This document shows, piece by piece, positions 8,412 through 18,101 of a DNA stretch of 64,000 bases. A program made the translations under genes and the position numbers. How positions within the stretch are numbered: position 1 is the first letter of the stretch; the number at the start of each line of letters is the position of its first letter. Source of the stretch: Blastomussa wellsi (Eukaryota > Cnidaria > Anthozoa > Scleractinia > Plerogyridae). The notes under the pieces were generated by a model, which ran no database searches, was not told the DNA's origin, and saw nothing but the letters and a program-made list of their open reading frames with translations. The DNA is taken from contig OX393570.1 of the NCBI GenBank assembly GCA_947652115.1, forward strand, positions 12,668,950 to 12,732,949. Reading direction: 5' to 3'.

Positions 8412-9428
8412 ATGGAAGACAAACTCGCAAAGATATACTACGGACCAGGAGGTTATTGGAAAGGCATTGCAGCTGTCAAAAAATTATCCGAGGCCGCCAA
8501 AGTGCCGGAAGACGCCGCAAAAAAGTGGCTGGTCAAGCAAGCCCTATGGCAGATTTTCCTGCCCGCTCCGAGGCACATTCCAAGACCAAAATTTGACGTG
8601 TCCACACCTAATGCGGTCCACCAGGCAGACCTTCTTTTTTTGCCACACGACAAACTGCCCCGCGGCCGCAAAGTTTTTAAATATGTGTTGACAGTTGTTG
8701 ACGTGGCTAGCCGGTTCAAAGAAGCCGAACCCCTGACTTCAAAAAATTCCAATGAGATCTCGCGGGCCTTTCAAAAAATTTACAAACGCGGGCCTCTCCA
8801 ATGGCCACAACGGCTGCAGGTTGATCCCGGGCGTAAATTCGTGGGCGCAGTTTCGAAAGACATGGAAAAACACAAAACCTTTATTCGCCGCGGGCGCCCC
8901 GAGATTCACCGCGACCAAGCCATTGTTGAACGTTTCAATCGCACCCTTGCCGAGCGTTTGTTCGGACACCAATATGCCGTGGAAATGCGTCCTCCAGAAG
9001 GTCAGCGGTCTACAGCGTGGGTAAAAAGACTTCCTGAAGTTGTTAACGCTCTGAACAACGAGAAGACAAGCCTTATCGACAAGAAACCTGTGGAAGCAAT
9101 CAAAGAAAAAGCTGTTTATTCCAAACCATCGACACCTTATAAAAGACCTGTCGGAAAGGATGAAAAAATCCTCCCTTCTCTTGTTAAAGTTTGTTATCTT
9201 TACTATCCGGGAGAGTTGGAAGGCGGGGGAAAGAAGTGAGCCACAGATCCAATCTGGTCGTTGAAAGTTTTTAACATTGAAAGGTATTTTCCCAAACCGA
9301 ATCAACCCGTTCTCTACTATTTGCGTGACGGTCCAGGGCGCGGCTTTGTGCGTGAAGAGCTCTTGGTTGTCCCTCCAAACACCGTTCTCCCGCCGGCAAA
9401 CTTGAACAGTGGTCTTTTAAAGAAATAG
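8412..9428 (+). pseudogene. Polinton integrase (retroviral-type rve, DDE), late frameshift
   Basis: The ATG at 8412 starts MEDKLAKIYYGPGGYWKG, matching the start in copy 2. An N-terminal basic region is followed by the DDE core: first D in HQADLLFLPHD, the second D in LQVDPGRKFVG, and the glutamate in HRDQAIVERFNRTLAERL, about 50 residues after the second D. The frame breaks at about 9,230; the next frame carries the C-terminal part (WSLKVFNIERYFPKPNQP) to a stop at 9426-9428. The enzyme joins the element ends to host DNA. It is fused upstream to gene I by a one-base change. Confidence 0.85.
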
Positions 9429-9442
9429 ATGTATTTTGAAAA

Positions 9443-9721
9443 ATGGGAAGTGGACGCAACGGTGTGTTAATTTCCAAGTCAAACATATGCAAAAAATTTG
9501 TTCCTGCCGTCAATCATTCGGTTCTTAATGATAGAAAAACGCTTGGGAAAGAAGAAGCCATTTTTGCTGACCCTTTGTTAATTGACTTTTTACGCGGTTT
9601 GAATCCGCGCGATGTTGTCCGAGTCCTTGGGGTTCATTCAACCCCAAATTCTGACAAATCAACATCAGCCAAAGCTGCTGCGGCTTCTGCCAAATCAAGT
9701 TCAGCTTCTGCGAACCCGTAA
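9443..9721 (+). CDS. hypothetical 92-residue ORF between integrase and polymerase
   Basis: Open frame behind TGTATTTTGAAAA, 14 bases after the integrase stop. Its last about 30 codons overlap the 3' end of the polymerase on the other strand and give a serine/alanine-rich tail (STSAKAAAASAKSSSASA) that is likely only the antisense of polymerase codons. The region is deleted in copy 2, so no comparison is possible. It may be a small gene or chance. Confidence 0.3.
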   Translation: MGSGRNGVLISKSNICKKFVPAVNHSVLNDRKTLGKEEAIFADPLLIDFLRGLNPRDVVRVLGVHSTPNSDKSTSAKAAAASAKSSSASANP

Positions 9722-11618
9722 GCTTTTGTATGGATCCCGTCGTCCGCTATCCAACGTTTTGAATCAGATGCTGAGAGTGAAATCTTGTTTACGTGCATTC
9801 CGTAGATTTGATGACCCTCGCTTCGAAGAATATTCATTCCGTGCCATAGCTGTTTTGCGCCAGACAGCGTTTCCTTAAACTGTTCATGCTTGATTTGCTT
9901 CTTGACCACGCACTTTTTTACGCCCTTCGCTTTTTTGATGTTCTTTTCGTCTGCCCTCAGAATCGAGTACATTTTTGACCTCAGACAAACGCACTCTGCA
10001 ATCGGCGTTCCGGCACATTCATCCTTCATCTTGCCCAAGACCTTTTTGTTCTCATTTGAGTGAAGCGGGTGCTCCTTCGGATAATCGCTCGTATCATAAA
10101 GAAAAGAATTTCTTGCGATGTCTTTGTAGACGTCTTCCGTTTCTATCTCAAGCAGAAGGCTATCGGTGTCTGTGTACAAGAGCTCACACTTTTCACCGTA
10201 TTGCTTTTTCAGCTTGTTGTAGAAAAAGTCATACATCAGGATCTTGCTGTTGTCGAGGATCGTCATGCCCGTGTAAACTGGCTTGTTCAGCAGCAAGCGG
10301 CTTTTGTGCATGTGGATCCCCGCCATGTCGTTTGTGAATTCGGCAAACCTTGAGTACAAAGGACTTGCAACCAGCTTCCTTATTTTGTTTTCCTCTGCGC
10401 TTCGCACGATTTTTATGTCAACACGTTTTGGCAGGTTTTCCATTGTTTTCCCGAAAACTGAGTTGTTCATGAACTTGTATAAGTTCTTTTCAAAGCCGCT
10501 CTTGAGTTTTTTCTGAACTCTGTCTTCATCATGATATAAGGCTCCATCCACCGCTCTTGTTCGAACTCAAACACCCTGTGCACGCGCTTAAGTTTCATTC
10601 CCTGCTTCAGATAAAACTGAAGGTTTCTGTAATGCACTACATAATTGTTTTTGTCTTCAAGTGTCAACAGCAGCTTCTTGCTGCCTGGTGGCATTTTTAT
10701 ATCCAAATCGTTCATCATCTTCTTTTGGTAGTCTGACATCTTTTCTTTTTTTACTTCCTTTTTTTCCGGCGCCAGTGGATAGCTGTTGTGCTCCTTGTGC
10801 AGTTCTGCGGGATATTCAAGATCAACTTCGAGAATCCACCCATTTCTTGCGTTCTCTTTTTTCTTCACAATCTCCTGCTCTGTGGGCATAACACCTTTCC
10901 ATTTGAAATCCCTTTTGGGCAGGGGTTTACACATTGCCAATCCGTAAAGATTGTTTGCATCGAGATATATGATGTATTTTTTCGGCTCGTTGGGGTCATA
11001 TGCAGGAAGCAGGGGGTTATTTGCCTTGGCATACCTCTTGCTTGCCATTGAGATTCCTCCCCTTTCCACGAATAGATGCATTTCAAGGTCTGTAAACAGC
11101 TCCAACTCGACACCCGTCATTTTCAGGAGCGCATCCCGTGAGAAACCTGACAACGTGAAATAATGTGCCGGATCCAAACCGTATTTCTCTGCGCACAGGT
11201 TACGGAAGTTCTCGAAAACATCGGCAAGCAGGGCAACGTCCGTTTTGACATAAAGATCATGATAGTCTCCCAGTGTTTGACACTCAAAAAACTCCCAGAC
11301 CTTCTGTGCATGAGCGTACTCTTCGTCTGTTATGTTTTCGTCGTTCAACTTGCTGTAAAACTTGTGTTTGTCTGGCAGCTTTGTCTCGCTGAATCTCTCC
11401 CAAGAGTTCATGTACTCATAAGGGTAGATTCCCTTTTTGTAAAGTAGATTGGTGCTGTTTGAAATGCTTGATGTTATTTTCAAACACTCCTTGGGAGTTG
11501 CAGAGACAACTGCATCAAGGCTTCCAAGCAGAAAGTTCAAGCTGTCTATGAAATGCAAATTTCCCATTGAAAATGTGATGTACCTTTCCATGTTGTTAGC
11601 GATGCATTTCACTTCTTT

Positions 11619-12528
11619 TTTTTTTTTAATTATTTATTTTTTTATTTACAATAACACTACTTACAAAACATACAATATCCTACTTACAACACGATACTAC
11701 ATGTTACGTTTTGGTACACAGAAGCAAAGTGAAAAACAAAAAAAAAAAGGGGGGGGTAAGGGAAAAGCCGCAATCCAGATATATCAGAACGGTTCGATGA
11801 GTCAGCGAGAATCTGAAAAGTTATGTACCATGGCTATAGCAAAAGGACTATCTAAAAGTTAGTTATAATAAAAGAAGCACACAGTTCATTTGAACAACCC
11901 CATTTTCGGTTATATTTTTGAACGGTATTCGTCTTATAAGCAAAACATTTTTCAATTTCTTGGCATTTAAGGAAGATTTGCGTAAATATTCGTATATTTG
12001 GCAGGGTGTTGTTTAATTTCGATGAATAAATGTGGTATCTGCCAACTAGAAGTGCATGATGCAGAAGTGTATCCATGATATTTTCAACCAATCCTAAACA
12101 AAGAGGTAGGGTCAAAGAAAAGTTTTGTGGCTTAATCTGATGCCGTATTATCCAGTCTTGTATGCCTTGCCAAAAAGCTTGAACAGAGTCACAGTCCCAA
12201 AAAAGGTGGACCAGGGTTTCTGTGTTTTGTTCGCAGAAAGTGCATTTATCTGTTACATAGGAAGTCGTTGGAAGCAATTCTTCTGTGGAGCAACTTAAAT
12301 TGAATGCTCTGAAGTTTTGTTTCTTTTGTACAAAAGAAGGGCAGAATATATGATTTATCCCATTGAATCAAGTGCTCGTAGTTTTCGCAGTCATTTAACC
12401 ATTTTTCCTGGCTATTAGAAGGCGTTGTAGCGATTCGTTTAACAATTGACTTATAGGCTGCATTGCAAATATTTGGAGACGATAAAAGCTTTTGACCGCA
12501 AGTGAGCTCGCTTTTGGGATTAATTATC
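11619..12528 (-). mobile_element. 5'-truncated L1/Tx1-like LINE inside polB
   Basis: The minus strand carries the C-terminal end of a LINE ORF2 with the zinc-knuckle-like signature CTFCEQNTETLVHLFWDC (ORF 11,852-12,277). An A-rich 3' tail appears as a T-rich run at 11,619-11,645. The flanks share TCACTTCTTT at 11,609-11,618 and 12,529-12,538, a 10-bp target-site duplication. Removing the insert and one copy of the duplication would leave the polymerase frame open across the site, so the insertion came after the gene was intact here. Confidence 0.85.
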
Positions 12529-13875
12529 TCACTTCTTTCTGCTGCTGCGGCATCGCTTGCATAAGGTGGTGTGCGTCATGTCCTCTGAGGTTGTGAAATA
12601 CAAAAGGTATTGGAACCGTTTTGGGTTTTATTCGCGTTTTGTAATTGCACTCGTTATGCGCAGCTCCTCGGAACCTGCCTGTGATGTGGCAGTGGTCTTT
12701 TACCGCGTCTCTGTAGTTTTTCTGAAGCAGTGGCTCTGCACATAACAAACACGTTTCCTGATTTTTCGCTATCCATTGATCATTTTTGTCTTTTATGTCT
12801 TTTATTGTTTTTAGTCTTATGAAATCTAATTCTTTCTGAGCTTTGTAAAAACATTTTTTGTGACTTTGGCCACAATACATTTCATTGTTCCAAACTTGCA
12901 ATGAGTCAAGGAATTGGTCTTTTATCAAACTTTTGAAACATATATGACAATCTGTTGCAGTTTTGAATTTTTCCCAGTCTTCTGCAACCATCACAACTGG
13001 CTTTGGTGTGACCAAACTCTCTCTTATTGTCTCCTCTTCCTGCAGAATATCACTTAGAAACGTTCCAACCGTATTATCGCCTCTGTATACTTTTTGCCCT
13101 GTTATTTCGCCATCGCTTCTTACAACCATGTACGCATACCCGCTTGCTTCGTGCCGTTCTGTCTTCTCCGTATAGCTTGTTTGCTTGCTCTCAAGCCCTC
13201 GCTCGCAGCCTGGGATCTTTTTGACTAAAGCCTCAAAGTCCGCGTATATCACGTAAGGCGCCTTAATCTGCTTGTGATGATTTTTGAAAGAAAGGGTGTT
13301 TTTCCCCTCTTCCGGCATCTCGATCCTTGTAGGCCTGCCATTAACACCGTTACAATATTTTTTATGATCCTCGAGCAAATCCGCTCGTGAGAAACCTGTT
13401 AAGCACAACATACAGTAGTGCTTTGTATTGTGGTTTTTGGTCTGATCGAACAGCAAAGCGGAAACCCGTTTTACGTAACAAAAGTGCTGTTTTTCCCTTC
13501 TCTCTATTAGCATAAGGTTAATCCTTTCTAAATTTTTCTCTTTGTCACTTATCCTATGAACAATTACTCTTTCATCTTCCCAACCAAAGACGTTTATTGC
13601 CAAGTTTGGGTTCTGCTTCTCAAGCTTGTCAATCTGTTTTACCGGTGTTGGGAAATCGATGCCTTGGTAGTTGATACCGTCTTTGACTGGATATTTGCTT
13701 GGTCTTTGTGGATCTTTTGTTGCAGGGAATAAAGCAGCTCTTAGTGCCCACTTCAAACATTCGTTGTCTCTGTTTTGTATGTTTATTATGGCCTTCTTGT
13801 TTGCCAGTTTGGCTGGAAGAGGCAAATAAGTTCCTCCGCGCAGCGGCTGATAGTGTGCAACATTCACGTATGCTA

Positions 13876-14138
13876 CAACCAGTTGCAAAAATGTTGAGAC
13901 AGTTAGTGCCAAAAAAGGCTTTTCTTACTTCTATGCTTCGCAAATTGCCAGTTTGTCAGAGAAGAACATTTTGCACCCCTTTCCCCGTTTCAATGTTGTC
14001 CATCTAAGTTTTGTACGTCATATTGCATAGCTAGCAACATTGGGAAGGGGAGGAGGGGAGAGAGATTACGCGCAATAGCGCGGTGAAGAGTCTTCTCTCG
14101 TTAAGGTAGGATGTCTCAACTACTTATGCAACTGGTTG
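13876..14138. mobile_element. 263-bp Tc1/mariner-type MITE in polB
   Basis: Terminal inverted repeats begin CAACCAGTTGCA on both ends and extend about 28 bases with few mismatches, ending around TTGAGACA. The element is flanked by TA dinucleotides (13,874-13,875 and 14,139-14,140), and copy 2 has an uninterrupted sequence at the same place. TA duplication is the mark of the Tc1/mariner superfamily. No coding capacity. Confidence 0.85.
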
Positions 14139-14530
14139 TAGCTTTATTCTTTCAATTTTCCATCATCCTGATCCCTTCTCTGACCAGTTCTCTATTTCTC
14201 CTTTTGCTCTTTCTATGAATTCATCAAATTTTTGTCGTACCAGTTCTTCTTCATGCCTGTTAAAAACATGCGGTTCTTTTTCATAAAAATAATGTTTCAT
14301 GTATTGCGTTTCTTCGTTTCTTTCTATTGAAAACTCTACCTGCAACCCGTAACTTACTTTTACGCTTTTTAACTCTCGGATTTCTTTTTCAACCAAATCT
14401 GTATACTTTGCTTTGTTTTCTCTTGCGAACTCTAAAAGATCTTTATTGTTTGGATTTCCTTCGGATACAATCATCCACCAAACACGAAGCCATTCCCTGT
14501 AATTACTTTGTGATTATAAAAACTCGTCTT

Positions 14531-15028
14531 CTCAAATCGTTTAATAAATTCTTCAAGCGCCACGGTGAAATCATTCGCGTTAAATATGACATTACACTTC
14601 GGGAATTGAGATCAGCGGTTTGTGATTGAGAACCAACAACGTATCCTTTGCTTGTTTGTAATTGTTACTTAGTCTTTGTAACTCTAATTCATTTATACGC
14701 GCTGCTTCCGGGTCCTTCATTTGGATTTGAAGGCGCGCGCGCGTATTTTCGTATGTGGTGCGCGTGTTTGGTTTATTTAGTTACGTGTATGCTTAGTTCG
14801 CAATTTAACGGTTTAATTTATTTTTCGTTGTTTTCCTTATTACTTTTTCTTGTCAGTAACTGTGCTCACATCGTGGGTGGCTCCACCTGAAATGTTCTGC
14901 AATTGGTATAGGATTTAATGGAGCCGAAACCAATTGTGGAATTACAAGCATTTTAGGCATCCTACTGATGAACGGTTATGGCAATTAGATATTTATTACA
15001 GGAGCCAACATTGAGATTGTGGTCTGAA
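14531..15028. mobile_element. unknown insert of about 498 bp near the polB start
   Basis: Alignment by eye to copy 2 (46,330-46,350) shows continuous sequence up to 14,530 and again from 15,029. The inserted block has a GC-rich alternating stretch (GGCGCGCGCGCGT) in an otherwise AT-rich sequence. I see no clear terminal repeats, tail or target duplication, so the class stays open. Confidence 0.6.
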
Positions 15029-15047
15029 TTACATCAGGTCTATTTCT

Positions 15048-15254
15048 GGGTTTTGTTCTTGTTCCAGAAATTCTTCAAGAAATTCGTTTGGTACAGCCAT
15101 GTTGACGTATATTCTTGTGCTGATATTTCTTCAAATTGATTTTTATTCTGACGCAAATTCGTATATACTTGTGCTGATATTTCTTCAAATGGAAAATTAA
15201 TTCTGGCGCAAATTCGTATATACTTACGCATGCATTTCTTCAACAGGGAATATT
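15048..15254. repeat. Polinton terminal repeat of copy 1 with tandem units
   Basis: This matches 46,039-46,310 (inverted) and 56,771-57,038. It holds about three units of roughly 55 bp, each with the core CTTGTGCTGATATTTCTTC followed by ATTCTGACGCAAATTCGTAT, and includes the first about 17 codons of the polymerase. The outer end is CAACAGGGAATATT. Confidence 0.85.
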
Positions 15255-15545
15255 ATTTGTGCACATCCGCCGCTTGGCTGGGTGTCTCGCTCTTTTGTTT
15301 ACTCGTGTTTCAAGCGAGCTGCAAATTTGGTAGCTGAATTTTTTTTGCTTTTTTTCGCTCTCGTAACTCGTGTTTGCGCAACCCGCTGCCACCCCCTGCC
15401 AACCCCGCAACCCACACCTCCCCTCCACCACTTAGCAACCAACTGTGCGCAGCTGACCCTCGCCTCCCCTCCGCCCCGCCACCACTACGCAACCAACTGT
15501 GCGCAGCTGCGCCAGAACCCTCATGGTATTTGTGTGTTCCTGAAA
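15255..15545. repeat. outer GC-rich minisatellite-like flank shared with copy 2
   Basis: C-rich sequence with repeated CAACCAACTGTGCGCAGCTG units (about 15,438 and 15,491) and CTCCCCTCC runs. The reverse complement is present outside the left repeat of copy 2 at about 45,731-46,038, for instance AAATACCATG followed by GGTTCTGGCGC. It is absent outside the right end of copy 2. Confidence 0.7.
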
Positions 15546-16448
15546 CACAAACAAACAGTTGCTGAAGGCAAACATACAACTTGCAATACATGCCAATTAA
15601 CAGAAACACCTATTTCCAAAGTTTGGTGGCTTTGGGTTGAGGGATTGTTTTTTGGTTGCGGTTAGTTGTGAATAAGAGCCATGTTGAATTTTAAAATGTT
15701 TCTGACTGAAGTAACGATAGCTTTAATTTTGGTTAAATTTGAAGTTGCGGATGTACGCAGCTTCCTATTTCTCGGAGATGAGTTGTTTGAAATCAGTAGA
15801 GCTGAGAGATCAGACATGATCAGAGACTTTGCTTCAGGACATAGTAGATGTCATACGGCATTTAAGAATTTGAAGTTAGGGAGGCCACATACTCAAGAAC
15901 GCAGGGTACAGTAAATCCGGAGAAACAGCTTTCATTGCAGACGTACCAGCTCTGATAAATATTTCACTAACCGTTCGTAATTAAATATGCAAAATTTTTC
16001 ACCAGGATATTCGCCACAAATTTCTAAACAACCAGAGAACAATGAGCTAACTGTACTACGTTTTAAAAACCCTTTCGAAAGATATATTTTTTCCATTTGA
16101 TCCGCCTATTGTCTTTCGATAAAATTTAATAAATCACAAGATATGACGCTTTGTGTTGAAAATCAGCGATGCGGACAAACAAAGTATCATGTTACAACAT
16201 TTCGAAGAAAAACAAAAGTATCATATTACAAATAAACAAAAGTATCGTGTTACCGCTGGCAAGAAAAGGCTAGGAATCACGTTTGGTGTTGCATTCTGCA
16301 CTGTCCTTTGAGTCTCTCATTTTCAGGTAGAAATAGGTGATTTACCCTCCACTACTCAACCGGTACACAGAAAACACCACAATTGTCAGATATGGGCGCG
16401 TGTGCCAGCCAAGCCACCGCCAGATAGAGTTAAAAGAAAGGGCTAGAG
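15546..16448. other. intergenic, no gene seen
   Basis: AT-rich sequence between the Polinton flank and the DIRS-like element. A 77-codon open frame at 15,681-15,914 has no recognisable features. A possible 3' terminal region of the DIRS-like element may lie at its right, but no repeat pair was found. Confidence 0.4.
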
Positions 16449-17489
16449 CTAGAGTGACAATGACTTAGAAACGTCTAATCTACTAGCTAAAGAGTCCTTA
16501 ACATAAGTGTTTTTGGCGGAAACTGAAGCCCAACGGCCATGACGCTGAAAATTTCTATCCGGAACTCCAGATTTCGCAGCAGACGTAGCACCACCTGACC
16601 TTGCAGAGTGAGTACTGAAGGTAGTAATATCCGGGACAATGTCACGAAAGGATTTCTTGAAAGATTCCCTGTAAGTTGAATAGCTCAAAGGCTTGTTAAC
16701 CGAAACCAAACGCTTACAGCTTTTAGAAGCCGAGATAGGTCGAAAAATATACTCATCAGAATCCAATGAAATATGGGACGAACTGATATATAATCTAAGC
16801 AAGGCCACAGGGCACAAGCTAGAATGAGACTGCGCGATAACAACAGACTGACCATCCCTTAACTGGTCCATTTTGCTCTTCTCAATAAAAATAGAAATAA
16901 AACCATCACTAAACTTAATATCTTTAGCGCGAATGAGTGACAACTCAGAAAATCTCAAAAAGCCTGAAAAGGCTAAAACAAACATAACTAAATTACGTAG
17001 CTGCAAAAGATCATTTAGATCAGTCTTATTCATTAGTTTCCTTAAATGCTCAGCATCAAGTGGCTCTTTCCGATGACTAACAGGGGACGACGCGAGACGG
17101 ATCGCTCCTTCTTTGACTGCAATCACTGTAGGATGAGAAGTAGGGGAAGAAACGCCAGCAAGATCATGTAACCATTTGAAGGCGTAGAACGCGCAGTTGA
17201 TCGAGGAAACAGAATTGGTTGAATCTAGCAGATACTGGAGAAACAAAGCACAACTAATGGGCTCCACAGGAAAAGCCGCAACAAAACCAAGGTACTCTGT
17301 GGCGAAAGACCTCCATCTATTGAACATCCTCGTGTAGTTGGAAGACGTACCAGGGGCCCTGGAAGCAATGACTGTAGTCTTCAGTTTGTCCAATAAGGAG
17401 GTGACCTCAGGGGACATCTGAGAACTTGTGGACCAGAAATCTGTAGCAAAAATATCTAAAGGAAAAAAACCGAAAGGAAAAGAAAACAA
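16449..17489 (-). CDS. tyrosine recombinase of DIRS-like element
   Basis: A 346-residue open frame. It carries the tyrosine-recombinase catalytic set: arginine in FSGFLRFSELSL, the H-x-x-R in TFSTHSARSGGATSAA, histidine in FQRHGRWAS and the tyrosine nucleophile in KNTYVKDSL. The N-terminal half has the SAM-like core-binding region (SSNYTRMFNRWRSFATEYLG). The enzyme would integrate a circular DNA intermediate, so these elements need no DDE integrase. The frame is open and all catalytic residues are visible. Confidence 0.88.
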   Translation of the reverse strand: MFSFPFGFFPLDIFATDFWSTSSQMSPEVTSLLDKLKTTVIASRAPGTSSNYTRMFNRWRSFATEYLGFVAAFPVEPISCALFLQYLLDSTNSVSSINCAFYAFKWLHDLAGVSSPTSHPTVIAVKEGAIRLASSPVSHRKEPLDAEHLRKLMNKTDLNDLLQLRNLVMFVLAFSGFLRFSELSLIRAKDIKFSDGFISIFIEKSKMDQLRDGQSVVIAQSHSSLCPVALLRLYISSSHISLDSDEYIFRPISASKSCKRLVSVNKPLSYSTYRESFKKSFRDIVPDITTFSTHSARSGGATSAAKSGVPDRNFQRHGRWASVSAKNTYVKDSLASRLDVSKSLSL

Positions 17490-17639
17490 ATAACAAACGA
17501 TAACAGCACAAAAATAACAGGGCTCTGTAAAACAATGAAAAAACAGACAACAATTCCATTACGTCTAAGGCAACAATGCGTAAAACACATAAGTATACCC
17601 GTAATAAAAAGGGAAAAATAAACACAAACTATAAAGGGC

Positions 17640-18045
17640 ACTGACCCAGTAACGGTGATAATCTCACAACAATCATAACAAATAACCCATCAAGGGTTCT
17701 GTCCCACCAAGGGTGAACATCTCTCAACAGTCGTAACAAATAACCCATCAAGGGTTCTGTCCCACCAAGGGTGAGCATCTCTCGACAGTCGTAACAAATA
17801 ACCCATCAAGGGTATTGTCCCACTAAGGGTGAACACTCCTCGACAATCGTACAAAAACCCATCAAGGGTGCTATCCCACCAAGGGCGAATAACACGCAAC
17901 AATAGTAACAAAAACCCATCAAGGGTTCTGCCCCACCAATGGATAAAAACTTAAGACCCAAGACGCAGGTAAACGTCAAGTAGCATACGATAAAAATAAC
18001 AAAACAGCATCCCATTCAAAACCCACCATGGGTGAAGGGGCATCT
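17640..18045. repeat. minisatellite, about 60-bp unit, in the DIRS-like element
   Basis: Five to six tandem units contain ACCCATCAAGGGT, then TCCCACCAAGGGTGA, spaced about 60 bases, with drift between units. Each half-unit is itself a short inverted motif (ACCC..GGGT). It lies between the RT end (18,102) and the recombinase start. Confidence 0.85.
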
Positions 18046-18101
18046 AGCCTATCCTAGTGAACTGAATAACGTAAAAAACGAAGTAAAAGTATAATAAATA
18101 C

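Larger units (their letters stand above)
9634..15100 (-). pseudogene. polB: protein-primed-type family B DNA polymerase (pPolB), interrupted by three insertions
   Basis: The start is the ATG complementary to 15,098-15,100, inside the terminal repeat. In order it shows an N-terminal domain, a zinc-finger-like CMLCLTGFSRADLLEDHKKYC, the exonuclease motif YADFEALVKKI, and an endonuclease VII-like zinc module (CLLCAEPL ... DHCHITGRFRGAAHNECN). Polymerase motifs follow: A (YLDANNLYGLAM), B (KFMNNSVFGKTMEN) and C (YTDTDSLLLE), with the stop near 9634. It is split by an unknown insert (14,531-15,028), a MITE (13,876-14,138) and a LINE (11,619-12,528). A one-base loss in an A-run at about 10,515 changes frame between motifs A and B. 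Such polymerases copy linear Polinton DNA. Confidence 0.9.
1..15254. mobile_element. Polinton/Maverick (adintovirus-like) provirus, copy 1, left end outside window
   Basis: This stretch carries the hallmark Polinton set: retroviral-type integrase, family B DNA polymerase, A32/FtsK-like packaging ATPase, a major capsid candidate and a minor capsid candidate. The same genes recur in the same relative order in the inverted copy at 46,039-57,038, which defines the element. The right terminus is placed where the terminal repeat shared with copy 2 ends, near 15,254; a further stretch to about 15,545 is also shared with the outer flank of copy 2. The left terminus is not in the window. Most genes have frameshifts, and the polymerase carries three insertions, so the copy is a relic. 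Confidence 0.93.

Noticed and set aside
8300..8420. Programmed ribosomal frameshift between gene I and integrase
   Set aside because: Copy 2 has a normal stop and a separate ATG; one copy with a shorter A-run is not enough evidence.
8739..9305. 188-residue minus-strand frame in the integrase
   Set aside because: Antisense of the integrase core with its DDE motifs.
10661..11447. Plus-strand frames opposite the polymerase
   Set aside because: Shadows; the minus strand carries polymerase motif A and conserved blocks.
15282..15665. 127-residue plus frame with proline-rich sequence
   Set aside because: Translation of a C-rich minisatellite; no start context or conservation in the inverted flank.
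17690..18015. Minus-strand frames in the DIRS-like element with repeated ECSPLVGQ-type sequence
   Set aside because: Translation of the minisatellite.
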